Origin: Bos javanicus
Taxonomy: Eukaryota; Chordata; Mammalia; Artiodactyla; Bovidae
Assembly: GCF_032452875.1 (NCBI RefSeq)
Contig: NC_083881.1
Location: 64,239,689-64,303,688, forward strand
DNA: 64,000 nucleotides
Direction of reading: 5' to 3'
Shown here: in pieces, positions 11,101 to 26,100 of the stretch
How positions within the stretch are numbered: the first letter of the stretch is position 1
Layout: every line of letters starts with the position of its first letter
The notes under the pieces: model-generated
Seen by the model: the letters and a program-made list of their open reading frames with translations, nothing else
Told to the model about the DNA's origin: nothing
Databases searched by the model: none
Position numbers and translations under genes: made by a program

Positions 11101-14100
11101 CCTAGCTTTTATGGAGTTAAAAGAATTCTCTCAAACTCAGTAAGGTCAACACTCTGCCCTCAAACCTCTCCCTCCTGCTGTACACCCTCCCTCATCACAC
11201 TGCACCGCACACATCACATCACAGCCACCCGAGACAGAATGCGGGACACGGCCCCAGTATTTATCCGAAGGAAGCAGAAACTCTAATTCAAAAAGACATT
11301 GCCATGCTCACTGCAGCATTATTCACAACAGCACCCTAAGTGTCCATCGATGAACGAATGGATAAAGAAAATGTGGTATATCTACACAATGGAATACTAT
11401 TCAGCCATTAAAAAGGGAAGTCTTACCATTTGTGACAACATGATGGACTTTGAAGGCATCATGCTAAGTAAAAATGGTCATATAGAGAAAGACAATTATC
11501 ATATGATCTCTTATATGTGGAATCCAAAAAAAGAAAAAAATGAAAAAATGAAGTCGCTCAGTTGTGTCCAACTCTTTGCGACCCCATGGGCTTGTAGCCT
11601 GCAGGCTTCTCCGTTCATGGGATTTTCCAGGCAAGAGTACTGGAGTGGGTTGCCATTTCCTTCTCCAGGGGATCTTCCTGACCCAGGTATCGAACCCAGG
11701 TCTCAGGGACCAAACCCTGGTCTTCCACCTTGCAGACAGACGCTTTACCCTCTGAGCCAGTCCCCAGACCTGGCTAAAAAAAAAAAAAAAGTAAACCCAA
11801 CACTGAGAAACAACCTGAACTCACAGAAACAGAGAACAAAACTAGCGGTTGCCAGAGGAAAGGTGGGGGTTGGGGAGTAGAGGATGGGCAGAATGGTCAA
11901 AGATGTTCAGAAGGTATGAAATTTCAGTTACGAAATAAGCCATGGAGATGTAATGTACAGCATGATGACAAGAGGCAATGATAGCCTACTGTACATTTGA
12001 GAGTCTCCGAGAGAATAAATCTTGAAAGTTCTCATCACAAGAAAAAAATGTGTTAACTGTATAGTGAACTTGGAGAAGGAAATGGCAGCCCGCTCCAGCA
12101 TTCTTGCCTGGAGAATCCCATGGACGGAGGAGCCTGGTGGGCTGCCGTCTATGGGGTCACACAGAGTCGGACACGACTGAAGCGACTTAGCAGCAGCAGC
12201 AGCTGTATGGTGAACTAAACATACTGTGATCATCTGATCATTTCACAATACATACAAAGATCAAATCACTATGCTGTACATCTGATACTAATATAAAATG
12301 TCAATTATATCTCGATTAAAAAATAAATTTAAAGAAGAAAGAAAAGTCAATGACCTGTACAATGTGTGAACTTCATTGTATTAAACTTTAATCAGATTCT
12401 TTAAAAATACCATTGCAGGAAATGCTATTTCCCAGGATGTTCTGAGTTTTCCTTGTGTTGTTATTTTCTACAAATGAGAATGTTCACTTCAGTTTTCCAC
12501 ACAGAAGCAGCAGCGTCAAGAAAAGTGTAATTATATAAACTGTCTTTGAAAATAACGGTGTGGTTTTCTTGGAGAAGAATGCGGTCCTATGGCCTCCTAG
12601 GGACCACTTGCCAGTTTAAGGCTCAAATCACATGAACCTCCCGGCCTCTGTTCCATTCCTTCCTCCCCGCCCCGCCACAGACAACCCCAGCCCTCTGCCC
12701 GAGGAATCCAGCAGCACTGCCGGGGGCCTTCAGTAACTCAGCAAACATTCCTGTCCCTTAAAGTGCACCTATTCTAACTAACGACACTCCTTAGAAAACC
12801 AGGAAATAAATCCTCATTCTTGAGCTGGAAGGAATCTTAGAAATCTGCGGCATCTTCCTAGATTTCAGGATTGGTGAGTACGGAACCAGGCTTAAACCCC
12901 AGGATACTGCCACACCCATTCCTCAAGCCTGTAATTTATGTTCATCGAAAGCATGTGATTTGTTCAGAGATGACCCTGACATATGAAAACGAAGGTTTCC
13001 TCACCTTGAGCCCTTTGTGAGCAAGGGCTCGTCTATAGCAAGCTTTCACATTCCCGTGATCCATCTGAAGGGCCTGGTCACAGTCCTGCTTTGCCTCTTC
13101 AAATTGGCCCAGCTTCAAGTAACAGAGGGCTCTGGTGTAATGAAATGGAACTCAGCATTATCAAAGGTAAAAACAACATATCCATAAACTGGGGCAGCTA
13201 ATAGAAATCAGAAAATAACTAAATAAGTCTGTTTCTATACCACAGCTGCTGCAATTGAAACCTAACATTTTTTTCTCCAGCGATGCCATTTTCTGGCAAT
13301 ACTTGGAATTAGGGACCCTGGGGATACCACTGCAATCAAAACAGTCCAGGCCCTCAAGGAGGCTGCAGTCTAGGGGAAGAGACAGTCTATCAAAAGAAGC
13401 AAATGCAATGAAATCTGTAAAGGATGCTCTGGGAACACAGAGCTGAGAATCTCTTCAGACGTGGTGAAGCTGAAGTGAAAAGATAGTCAGGGAAGACTTC
13501 CCAGAAGAAGGGACATTCAAGTTGAAGCCCAGAGTACGTGCGCAGCGAGTATTATCCAATGGGAAGGCGCCGGGCTGAGACTTAAGATGGAGGGAGGGCG
13601 CACAGCCCCGCAGAGTTCAACAGTGACAGAGAACGTGGCGCTCCTGGCGCTACCTATGGCAGGATGTAGGGGAGGTTTGGGGAAGCGGAGGCCAGACAGG
13701 AAGGGCCTGGCAGGAGGCTGAGCTTTATCCAGCACTTAATGGAGTCTGGTGATGGGTTTTTAAGGTTTTCCCAGGTGGTGCTAGTGGTAAAGAACCCACC
13801 TGCCAATGCAGGAGACGTGAGAGACACAGGTTCGATCCCTGGGTCAGGAAGATCCCCTGCAGGAGAGCATGGCCACCCACTCCAGTATTCTTGCCCGGAG
13901 AATCCCATGGACAGAGGAGCCTGGCGGGCTACTGTCCATGGAGTCTGAAGCGACTTGGTACGCACGATGGGTTTTTAAACAGAGGTGGACCCATTCACTG
14001 TGTTTGGGGAAGGTCTCACTCTAGCTGCCAAGTGGAGAATCGGAGGGGACGAGGCTGGGCCGGGGACACCGGGAGGGTGCGGCAGACGGTGAGGGGGAGT

Positions 14101-17100
14101 TGGTGACAGCCAGAGCAGGACTGATGGGAGGGGGGATGGAAAGGAGTTTAGAAGTCCTAGAAGAGTTTAGAAGTCAGGACACCTGCGCTGCATGGACTGA
14201 CGAGGGAGGCGTGGGTCAGGGGTGAGAACCCATCATGAGCACAGAAGGCAGGGCGGCGGCGCTCAGGTCCAGGGCTCAGAGACAGAGATCAGTCAGTTCA
14301 GTCGCTCAGTCGTGTCCGACTCTTTGTGACCCTGTGGACTGCAGCTCGCCAGGCCTCCCTGTCCATCACCAACTCCCAGAGCTTGCTCAAACTCATGTCC
14401 ACAGAGATGTGGAGCTCAGAACTGGAAGGTGGTAAATGGAGCTGGGGAGAATATGAAATGGGCCAGAGGATATTCAAGCGAAAAAGAGATCTACACCTTT
14501 AGAAACCCAAGAACAGCAGGGAAAGAAAAGGCTTAAAAAAAAGAAAAGAAAACCTTAGAGAGGGAGCAGAGGAGTGCCAGGCATGCGAGCAGGAGAGGGG
14601 AGGCAGTCTCTGGGGAAAATTAAGAGGCCACTGACGCCCAAGACCACAAAGGCCGAACAGGAGATGGGCAGAAAAATACCTGCTGGTTTAGAACGAGAAC
14701 TTTTCACAAAAGAAGGTCGCCAAAAAGAGGAAAACATGGCCAAAACAAAACAGTGACAAGTTTAAAACATTTTCTGAAACAGCTACAAAACCCCACGCCG
14801 AGTCACTATTCTTTAGAAACCATACCTTACTCGTCCTTGTCACTGAAGACTCTCTACTACCTAAAAAATCCCCAATCACTGTATTCCAGGTAACTACCTT
14901 TTTCACCATAACGTGAGCAGCGTTCTGGAACACTCGGCTCATCCCGACTACACTCGAGAAGACACGGACCCTGCCCTCAGTACTTCAAGAGGAAAGGGGC
15001 ACTGGAGACACTAGCATGCAAGACAGCTGATTCCCGGTCCCACTCTGGAGGTTGAGGCCTCACACCAGAGAGGGAGGGGGGCAGGGAGGCCTCACACCAG
15101 GGAGGGAGGGGCAGGGAGGCCTCACACCAGAGAGGGAGGGGGGCAGGGAGGCCTCTCACCAGGGAGGGAGGGGCAGGGAGGCCTCACTCCAGGGAGGGAG
15201 GGGGGCCGGGAGGCCTCACACCAGGGAGGGAGGGGGGCCGGGAGGCCTCACACCAGGGAGGGAGCGGGGCAGGGAGGTCTCACACCAGGGAGGGAGGGGG
15301 GCAGGGAGGCCTCACACCAGGGAGGGAGGGGGGCAGGGAGGCCTCACACCAGGGAGGGAGGGGCAGGGAGGCCTCACACCAGGGAGGGAGGGGGGCAGGG
15401 AGGCCTCACACCAGGGAGGGGGGCAGGGAGGCCTCACACCAGGGAGGGAGGGGCAGGGAGGCCTCACACCAGGGAGGGAGGGGCAGGGAGGCCTCACACC
15501 AGGGAGGGAGGGGGGCAGGGAGGCCTCACACCAGGGAGGGGGGGGGCAGGGAGGCCTCACACCAGGGAGAGAGGGGCAGCACCAGCCAAGCCAGCCATGG
15601 CTGAGCAGGAACCCTAACACAGCCCGTGTCAGCCCTCCCAGCAACAAGATACCAAGACACCTCAGGCTTTCAATCTCTCCTATGGCCTTACTTCTTAAAA
15701 AAAAAAAAAAAAAAACTCACTTAGAACAATTTACTATATATACCAAATTCTCAGAGTCATGGGAAAAAATTTTGGCAATTAATCAGTCTATAAGTTTTTC
15801 ATCAAAAATACCAACATAAGAAATACAGCAAGTGGCAGAGAACTTGCCTGTTTGTATAAATGGCACATTCCTTGTTGTTAATCTTCAAGCATTCACTGTA
15901 TTTACTAAGGGCATCTTTATAGTTTTTGTCTTTTACACATTGATTTCCTTCTTCTTTAAGGGTTTTAAATACGTTTTCATCTATGGAACACACACAAAAA
16001 GTGGAATTATTCATACAAGCACCTCTACAAAACTTTAAGTATACTGTAAACTAAGTGACCACAAACCATACAGAGCTAAAGTCTAAATGGAACAAAATGT
16101 TGTATATGAATTAAAAAGATAAATTGGCTACAAGTAAAAGTTTGATTACACAATGACGACACAGTTTTTTCAAATTAGAAAATAAAATACAAGCGATTGT
16201 ATCATTTTATCCATATTGGTATGCCTTCTCTCTGCTGGAGACGGTAACTATGTCGTGAAAAATGAATGAACAAACCCATTAAAGCCTTAATTAGACTTCT
16301 TCCAACAGTCCAAGTTTCCTTGGAAAAACCACACCTCCTCCCCTCTCTGCTCCTGTGGTTTCAGCAAAGCAAACCTCACCCCAGCCCTACCTTTTGGGGT
16401 AATCTGTGCTTTACTATGGAGAAGGAAATGGCAACCCACTCCAGTGTTCTTGCCTGGAGAATCCCAGGGACGGGGGAGCCTGATGGGCTGCCGTCTATGG
16501 GGTCGCAGAGAGTCGGACACGACTGAAGCGACTTAGCAGCAGCAGCAGCAGCAGTGCTTTACTAACCAGCACATTATACTCCCTTGGCCACAGTCAGCTA
16601 ATTGGTCAGGGAAGGACCTATGAGAGCCAATAAGTGACAATAAGATTTTTGTGGCAGCTTCTGCTAAGGTAATTCTTGCTTTTCCCTGTGGAACATGAGG
16701 ATAAAAGGCTATTTTGTCATTGTGCAATACAAGGGGAGAATCTGTCTGAGAATGGGGTCAACAGAGCAAGAGAGATGCCAAGACAGAGAGCTCAAGAATA
16801 ACCTCTGAGCCCTGAATCTAGCTGTTCGGGCAGCTATCCTACCTGTGGACTTTTCCACAAGGGGGGAGCCAATGAACAACCTTTTCTGCTTAAGACATTC
16901 ATTGTTGGGTTTTCTGTTACTGGCAATCAGAGAGTCCTAACTATTACTGTTGCCTATTATCTTGCCGTGAGCATGACCCTCCACTCAGGATCCATTCCCT
17001 TCTTCCTAAGGGTACCACGATATTCACGCAGCTCTCACTCCTCTCCTACTCAGCCCACGTGTCCAGGGGAAACTGACCCCACCAATCAGAACTTGGGTCT

Positions 17101-20100
17101 AAGTCAATCAGGGCATTTTTTTCATCACTGAGGGAGTGGCTCAGGAAAGAGCATATGACTCATTAGAATAAATACCAAGACAGTTTAGCCTACAGAACAA
17201 CAGGCTAAAAAAAGCTAGATCTTTAGGGCAATGTATTTCCTAATCCTTAAATTAATACCACCAAAAGCAGTGGTGTCTCTCTCTCTCTTTGGACACTGAT
17301 CTGTGCAGTCATTAAGTCTAAAACTGTTACAGTTCTGTATTTCTGGCCATACCCTGAGCGCTGACAAATCATGCCTGATTTTGGAGCCTGCCCAGGCCCT
17401 TTCAGTTACTTTGAGCCAAAACTATCTCCTTACAGTTATAAGTCAACAGATTTTCTGTGACTTGCAACCAAGGTTGTCTACCATACATAAAATATTAAAA
17501 TTTAAACTTTTAAATCTATGTATTAACTTTATAGAGTAGATATAAAATGAAAATCCATAACTTAAATTTTAAAATATATTTTTAAATTCTGTGCTCTAAA
17601 GATCCTGATAGATGCACTGAATTTATAGTATAAACTTGGAATATAAATGATAACCTTATTTGTCCCTCTGCACAAATGGCAAGAATATTAATTTTTCATC
17701 CCTTATTTCAAATCACAGAATATTTCTGCCTAATGTTTCATGTTTCAAAAAATCTCACACTATGCAGCCAAATGACACTCGCCATGAATCTTGGCGTCTA
17801 TATAAGCTCTAAAACAGATTATTACAGAGGATTTTTTCCCTCTAATTTGCTGAAAATTTTTCCTCAAGCTTTTCTTCCCACACTGTTTTTAGGAATGTGG
17901 AATCCAGTCTCACTAATAAATATGAACAGAAAGAACTGATTATTCTTGTGCTCATGACTTGCTAGCACATATCTGCAGCATGGTTAGTTTTTGCATGTTA
18001 TTAATAATGAAGAGCTACCCTTTACTGACCAAATACTTTGTGCCAGTCCCCACTGATTACAGACTCTAGAAACTAGAGATCTCCACAGCTTCCCCGGGAC
18101 TGCTGCCCATTTAAAAGCCTTGGCAGATCTTCTTTCTAGGCAAAGAAAAGGGTGAGGGTCTAACACCAGCCTTCGGGACATGCCAGTTCAGGAACCTCAG
18201 GGGCTTTGCAAGACGAAGCCCAACAAAGACACACATGGGTCCCTAAGCAGGCAGTAGAAACGGAGCCTCAGCTGGCTTTCAGGCAGAAGGCCAGTGTGAA
18301 GTCACACTGACTACACACTCTACACAAAGTGCTGAGGTGGGCACTGTGGGGATGCACTTGTGGACCTGAACGACTATGATGTAAGGGAGAAGGAGGTCCC
18401 GCTAAGATACATGTTATAAGGCTTTACTCTTTCAAAAACATCAATTTCATTACACTAGCCTTGCCACCACATTCATGGTATGATGAGAACCACATGGCTA
18501 CTTAATTCTTTTTCTTATTATTAATAATAATGCTGACTCAAACTTTATTAGGAGCTTCCCTGGTGGCTCAGTGGTAAAGAATTCACCTGCAATGAGGGAG
18601 ATACAGTTTCAATGCTCAGATCAGGAAGATCCCCTGGAGGAAGAACTGGCAAGCCACTCCAGTATTCTTACCTGGGAAATCCCATGGACAGAGGAGCCGG
18701 AGCTATAGTCCATGGGGTTGCAAAGAGTCGGACACTACTGAGCGATTAAACAATAACAACCTTTATGAAGAGGTTCAGTCAGTTCAGTTCAGTCACTCAG
18801 TCGTGTCCAACTCTTTGTGACCCCATGGACTGCAGCACGCCAGGCCTCCCTGTCCATCACCAACTTCCAGAGCTGACTCAAACTCATGTCCATTGAGTTG
18901 GTGATGCCATCCAACCATCTCATCCTCCATTGTCCCCTTCTCCTCCCACCTTCAATCTTTCCCAGCATCAGGGTCTTTTCAAATGGGTCACTTCTTTGCA
19001 TCAGGTGGCCAAAGTATTGGAGTTTCAGCTTCAACATCAGTCCTTCCAATGAACATTCAGGACTGATTTCCTTTAGGATGGACTGGTTGGATCTCCTTGC
19101 AGTCCAAGGGACTCTCAAGAGTCTTCTCTAACACCACAGTTCAAAAACATCAGTTCTTCAGTGCTCAGCTTTCTTTACAGTCCAACTCTATGAAGAGGTT
19201 ACTGTACGCTTACACAGGCAGCACGTTGTACTGAGAATACCATATGCATATCTCCACTTATTCCTGAGCATAACTCCGCGAGACAGTTACTCACATCTCC
19301 CCCTTTCACATACATGAAGACACTGGAGGTGGGCAGCAACTCCTTAAGACTCTGCAGTTAGACAGAGGGAGAGCAGGGTCTTGAACTTAAACCCAGGTCT
19401 GACGCCTGATATCACGCACTTACCCTCCCGCTCTACTGAGAAAATAACATGCACAGCTGACAATAACCCTCAGAAGAAATGAGTGCAGGCTTCCCCTACC
19501 TGGCATGCCCGGCTGGGAATGGCAACAGGAATCTCCCACTTGGTCTGGGGGCGTCTCTGCTGCAGGCCGCCAAGCCCGCACTTGTGTGGAGGTGGGCACA
19601 GCAGGAATGGGCGGCAGCTTCTCCCGCCAGTTTGGGCCATCCAGAGCGATCAAAATCTTTGTTATCCTAAAAATAAAATCAGTTTTCTCTGTCGATCATG
19701 CAGTTTGCTTTTTTATATTACTGAAGGGTACATCAAGGTAAAACTTACAAATGCTACACAGCTCACGGGGTCACAGAGAGTTGGACACGACTTGGCGACT
19801 GAACAACAACATGCATTTGTATACTTCCCTGTAGAAAACACAGCAACTTGAGCTATATGCTGTCCACATAAACTGTCTTTGAAAGGACTTTTAAAAGTTG
19901 CTCCAAACTATATAACTTTAGATCTTTTTTGTATCAAAAGAAAAAATGAAGACACTTCTAATTGGTTTAAGAAATTTTTAAATGTATATGCAATAAAATT
20001 TTAATTTTTTAAAAAAGTAAAGTATAAAACTAAAATTTAGGAAGCCTAGAAGAAATGTGCCCCACATAACATTTCATATAATTGCTAAAGTGATTATCAC

Positions 20101-23100
20101 TCTTGAGACTTAACAGAAGTACTTTAGAATGGCTATGCCCAAACTGTATACTAAAAATAGGCACACAGGACTGGCTGCTGAAACTGATGAGGGCGTGTAC
20201 GTGTGTGCTTAGTTGCTCAGTCATGTCTGACTCTTTGCAACGCCACGGACTGTAGCCCACCAGGCTCCTCTGTCCATGAGATTTCCCAGGCAAGAGTGGG
20301 TTGCCATTCCCCTCTCCAGGGGATCTTCCCAACCCAGGAATCGAACCTGTGTCTCCTGCACTGGCAGGATTCTTTACCACGCAGCCACCTGGGAAGCCCA
20401 AAACTGATGAGGAGTGGCTGTCAAATGAAATAGTGCTTCTTCTTGAAACATTAACGTACGGTTGATACTCTTACCTACATTGTTTCATCTCTAAAACGAT
20501 CCACTCATTGTGTTTTTCATATGCATAAAGATGAAAGAATTTGATAATGGAGTCTACTACAAGGACCCTTGTATTAATGACATTTGCTAATGGCTATAAA
20601 TAATATTCAGATTACCACCCCTGATTATCACTTTTGCATCATTTTAAACACACAAAGTATCATACTTAGATTTTAAGACAAAACTAAATTATGTCTGGGA
20701 TAAATCTGGTTTTAAAAAAAAGGTGCTCCCCAAGACTGAGAAAGTCACTGGTAATTAGTAGAATGCATTCAAATTAGTTAACTCAGTAGTACTTTTTATG
20801 TGAAAAAATTATATTTATATACAGCCAAATATAATACATACATTCTCCCTACAGTTTCATAAACTTAAATTTCAACAGTGATCTTTGGTTATGATAGCCA
20901 CATTTCATATTTTAGTGCAAAAATATTTTTTTGAAAAATAATGCATAACCACCCACCACAGCAGAAGAAAAGGACGCTTTAGAAAAAAGAATTTTCAAGC
21001 AAAACTTGTATTACCAGCAGAAAGGAAGGAAGAAGCAGCTTAAAAGAGATGATGTGTTGCCAGGGAGTAAATAAGTATATGCAGGGAAATGTAACATATG
21101 AGATTCCTGGAGAGGAAAAGAGGAATATGGTTAATGGAAGAAACAAAATAAGCATATATGTTTAAATTTTTTTTTCCAAAAAAAAAAAGCTGCTTAGATG
21201 GAAAAGCAAGCATAAATACAGGGTTCATGAAAAGGAATAGTGAAATTTTTTAATGACTATTTTACAGAAAATATATATGCCAAAACCAGACAAAGCCTCC
21301 TCACCTTCTCATAAAATGATACATAAGCAATTACCATTCCATTAAAAAAATGAATGAGTCTTAAAAGTCAATCTGTGTAAAAGCACCTTCTTGAGTACAA
21401 CTAAAAATTACAATACAATTCTCAAAAAACTAAACAGAATTACCGTATGATCCACCAATTCCATGCCTGGGAATACCCCAAAAGGAACTGAAAACAGGTA
21501 TGCAAACAAAACCTTGCACATGATGTTCACAGCAGTGCTATTCACAATAGCCAAATGGTGGGAACAGCCGAAATGTCCTTCAACAGATGGATGGGTGCGA
21601 CACATCCACACAGTGGAATATTGCTCAGTCATAAAAAGAAATGACATCATCACACATGCCACACCATGGACCAACCTTGAAAACATAAGCTATGTGAGTC
21701 AGGCACAAAAGCTACACACTGCATGTTTCTATTTATATGAACTCTCCAGAATAAGTAAATCCACAGAGACAGAAAGCAAATCAGGGGCTTAATGGGGGTT
21801 TCCCTTTGCGGGGGAAGGGAATGAAGTATTTTGGAACTATTAGAGGTGGTGGCTGTCCAATACTGTGAGTGTACTAAAGGCCACTAAATTGTACACCTAA
21901 AAATAGTAAATTCAGTTGTTATGTGAATTGTACTTCAATTTTTTTTTAAGTGTAAAAAATGTAGAAGGTTCAGAAATATGAATGATCCCAGTCTCTTGGA
22001 CGTAAATTTCTCCCTTCAGACCCATTCAGTCTATCACTATGAACCAGAGTTCCTAAAACACCTCTTCACAGGCCCCTTGTCTCTGGCAGACACTTCAGGT
22101 GTCTGCCCACTTTTTTTCACAAGAACTTCTAACCCGGGGAGAAGATCCTACTTTCCCAACCATCTCAGAGACTCCCAGGCAGAGGATGGGCGAATTAACA
22201 GCAGAAACCCACAGCACAGGGTCTGCTGGAGAATGCATTCACTCCACACAATTTTACTGAGGATGCCTGCTGTACAAGGTACCGCAACAGCACAGCTGGA
22301 TAAAACACAACCCTGACTTCCCAGAACTCTTAGTGGAATGAATCTAAAAGAACTTTATGAAAAGAGATAATATGGAAAGAAGGCACAGCTTGGAGGGAGA
22401 GGAGCCTGAGGGGCACGTGTGCTGGGGGAGATGGGTGGATCATGGGACGTTCTCTCCTAAAGGTAAGAAGGGACTTAGCCGGACAAAAGCAGGGAAGAAG
22501 AGCCTTCAGGAGCCCATGTGGAGGCAGCAAGTGATGTGCAACCAGGCGGCTGTGCAGCAGGAGAAAAGGCTTGGAGGGCTCCCAGGGACACACCTGATTT
22601 TACAGGATGGAGACCATGCCCTGAATGCCCACGGTTCCATCGGGTTCCACTCTAGATCCAATAACCAGTATCTTTTCTTTTCTTCCCAACAGGTGGGTCC
22701 CTAGCGACCACGGAGAAGAAGCACCAGAGAAAAGCTGCCCACTCAACACAGATCTTTCCAACAGTTTTCTCCAAAGTGCAGTAGGACCAGGTGGGGAGGT
22801 AAGGCAGGACTATAAGTCACGAGTTCTCATCTTCTTCAGCTTTGTTCAGGGTCCCCTCCGTGGTCAGTCAATGCCCTTCACTGACCACCTCCAGTGCTCA
22901 TTCTCCAAAGCTGCAGCCCACAGACCAGGGCAGCCTGACCCCTCTGTGATCCCCTCACTCATCAACTAACGTTCCTGCTTGGGGATAACGTATCTTATGT
23001 TAAGTTGTTCCCCCCTAGCTACATTCTACTTTGCTTAAAGACAGAGACTGTGTCATTTTCCCCCTTCCTCTCTTTCTGTGGGGTGTGTGGGACATGGTAC

Positions 23101-26100
23101 ACTACATCAACACAAGGCACAGTGTGACACACAAAAATCCTTGAAAGAGATTATACTTTGGACAAATGGAATCAGAAAATATCATATATAACTGGAAATG
23201 TTAGCCAAGTAGTAACTTTTCAAAGTTCACGTGAAAGCAGTTTATGAAATCTGGAAGCTCTTACTTTCCCGTTCTCACCTAGGGAGTAAATAGGTCATAA
23301 TATAAATTAAATCCAAATTCTGTGCTATTTAACCATCCTGTGCTGTGCTTAGTCGCTCAGTCATGTCTGACTCTTTGTGACCCCATGAACTGTAGCTGGC
23401 CAGGCTCCTCTGTCCATAGGGATTCTCCAGGCAAGAATACTGGAGTGGATGGCCATGCCCTCTTCCAGGGATCTTCCCCACCCAGGGATCGAACCCAGGT
23501 CTCCCACTTTGCAGGCGGGTTCTTCACTGATTGAGCCACAAGGGAAGCCATCACCATCCTAGATGAGTGTCTATCTAAAGGGCATAGAACACAAACATCT
23601 AGTAGGCTCATGAAACATCCACTCTCCTGAGGAGAAAATAAAATATGTTTCCACTGACAGATGTGGTGCCAATGAATACCTGCAGATCCTGCAGAAGACG
23701 ACTCAACATGGCAGGCAGGCTTCGCTGCATTTTTGGATCTCGTCCTATAATCAGTACTGACGTATGACATCACTGAAAACACCCTTCTAACCCCACAGAT
23801 GTTAACAAATACTAAAATCAAATTCTGTACATCTTGAGTTGCACAGAAGAGCCATACCCTGTGCTGTTTTTAAAATTAAGTGTATATCATATATAACATT
23901 GGGCGTCAGAGGACAACTCAAAACATATCACGGGACAGTTAGAAAGTTAGAGAGTGAGAACCATTTGGTTTGGAAGGGGTGAAAAAAGGCACGCATCCAT
24001 GTAATGCCAATAAGGAAGGACATGTCCACACCTTGACCTGGTTCTGAAAGAGGGAAAGAAACGAAACCTCATTCCATTAGAAAACAACTCGCCCTCGGGC
24101 AGCGGCCTCGATTAGGTTACCTGTTAATACTGTCATTTGCTAACTGGATTCCACAGTCTATTTGCAACACTGTTTTATAATCCACGTAAGCTTTCTGATA
24201 CTGCTCTACAGTTTCATAGGCCATTGCTCGTCGAAGAAGAGGCTTGATAGAGAATGGATGAAGCTCCAGGGCCCTAAAGGAGACAGAAATATTACATGTC
24301 ATTTGTTATGAAGATCACTCCCTAACTTACACTAACCTGGCATATCTGTTAGGACTGAACTCTCACATACATGCATATCTGATATTTCACCTTGGGGATC
24401 TGGCAACATACCAGAAAGGCAAACCCAGAGCAATCAATCTGTGGTTACTTCCTTTCTTTTAAACCAGTCCCCTTTGGCACTTGCTCTTCCCCAAGTGAGA
24501 CTGAGCTCCCAGGCAACAGGCACTGCCTACCCCTTCAAGCCCCCCTCCCAGGGTCGCCCCCTCACCCCCATGGGCTAACAGAGCCCGCATGGCACCGGCT
24601 CAGAGTAGGCTTTGCACCAGGTTCTTGTTACTGACAGATCCAAGGGAAAATTTTATTTGCACCTATCTACTTACTAAGGCCCTTAGCACAGGACCACAAA
24701 AACCTACAATACCTTTTGAATATCAGACCTTTAAAGCTTAACACAGTTGATTATGATTTAGTTGCTGCTGGTCAAAAATAGACCGGAGGAAATCGAGGAA
24801 GTTAGTATACAATGATTTCTGTAAGTCATGAATTTTCTAGCATACTTTTTATTCTGTGAAGTACTTCCAGGATCACTAGAGATGTATTTCAAGGTTATGT
24901 TCCTTGGTTTTGTTTGAAATAACTGCTTAAGGCTAGGTCACTAACTTAATGCACTTCACTATACTCTGAAATAAAGAATACAATCAAAAGATGGTATTTG
25001 AGTGAAAACTATTGTACTCTTAGTTTTAACAAAATCAGTTGAAACTGTAAAAGAGTATTATGGGTCGATACCAACATTTATTAATATTCCACGCAGAGAT
25101 CCCATGAAGAGCCTACTTCCTCTCTGATCCACTAACAAGAATCTGCGCCAGACTGTCCACAGTGGGGATAAAGGTTTGCTGGTGATTCTTTACGCACAAG
25201 CAGTTTCCATATATCAGACACTTGACCTGCTTCAGGAAAAGCATGATTTCTTCCCCAGTAGATCTGTTTATCCCTGTCTACAGTGATCTGGAAGGAGGAA
25301 GTCCTGACAACACCTGCAGGTGTGAGTCACTGCAGATGACATCTAATGTCACAACAGGCCTGGAAGGTAAATATTCATATGTTCAGGACAGATGAGGGAG
25401 CAATCTGCCCACATGCCTGATCTTCTGAACTTAAGCCACGGGAGACCAAGGGCATTGCTGGTCTCGATCATTACTATATCCCAGCACCTAGATCACAGAG
25501 GGCCACTGGAGGGGCTCAGCAAAGCCCTCCCAAGTGAACCTTCAGGACCCACACTCTTGCCACCACAAGCACAGATGAAAGCACCGCAGATTAAGAAAGG
25601 CTCAGTCACCTGCCACCCAGAGCCCTTGGTAATTCTTCACATTGTACGGATACTTGACTGCACGTGTGGGTGTGCTCCCGGGCTGTATACCACTCACTCT
25701 GTTCCAGAAATGTCATTAAACCTAATTAGCATCATTTCTTTGAAAAAGAATCATTTTTGCTCTGCCTAGGTACTAGGATTGGGGATGATTTTAACAATCT
25801 CTTTTGCATTGTACTGGATTTAAAATTCTTTTTTTTCCGTAATAGGTATGTGTTACTCTTGTAACCAGTAAAAGTTTTTTTAAAAGTCTATTAAAAACAC
25901 TCAAACACTAGAAAACAGGTTTTTGGGTATCAGGATCTATCACCTGTACCCCTGTCTTAAATCCACCTTAGTTTAATGCTTAGGAGATAGTAACTACATG
26001 AACACTCATTATACATATAGGTCACAGACACAAGACTACCCCCGTTTCACCAAAGACTTCCAATGCCCAAGGAGCTATTTATCCACAAGATGGACCTGAG

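Larger units (their letters stand above)
11287..12340 (+). mobile_element. L1 LINE 3' end, interrupted by two SINEs
   Basis: The L1 ORF2 C-terminal region is readable (ggtatatctacacaatggaa; protein [13 protein letters not shown]), then the 3' UTR to tcaattatatctcgattaaa. Bov-tA copies at 11537-11772 and 12071-12202 split it. Confidence 0.85.

Noticed and set aside
15052..15819. 255-codon plus-strand frame encoding [12 protein letters not shown] repeats
   Set aside because: It is the translation of the minisatellite, kept open by unit periodicity. There is no promoter or splice context.
22357..22969. Overlapping 114-115 codon frames as an extra gene
   Set aside because: No recognisable domain, no supported splice sites and ordinary intronic composition.
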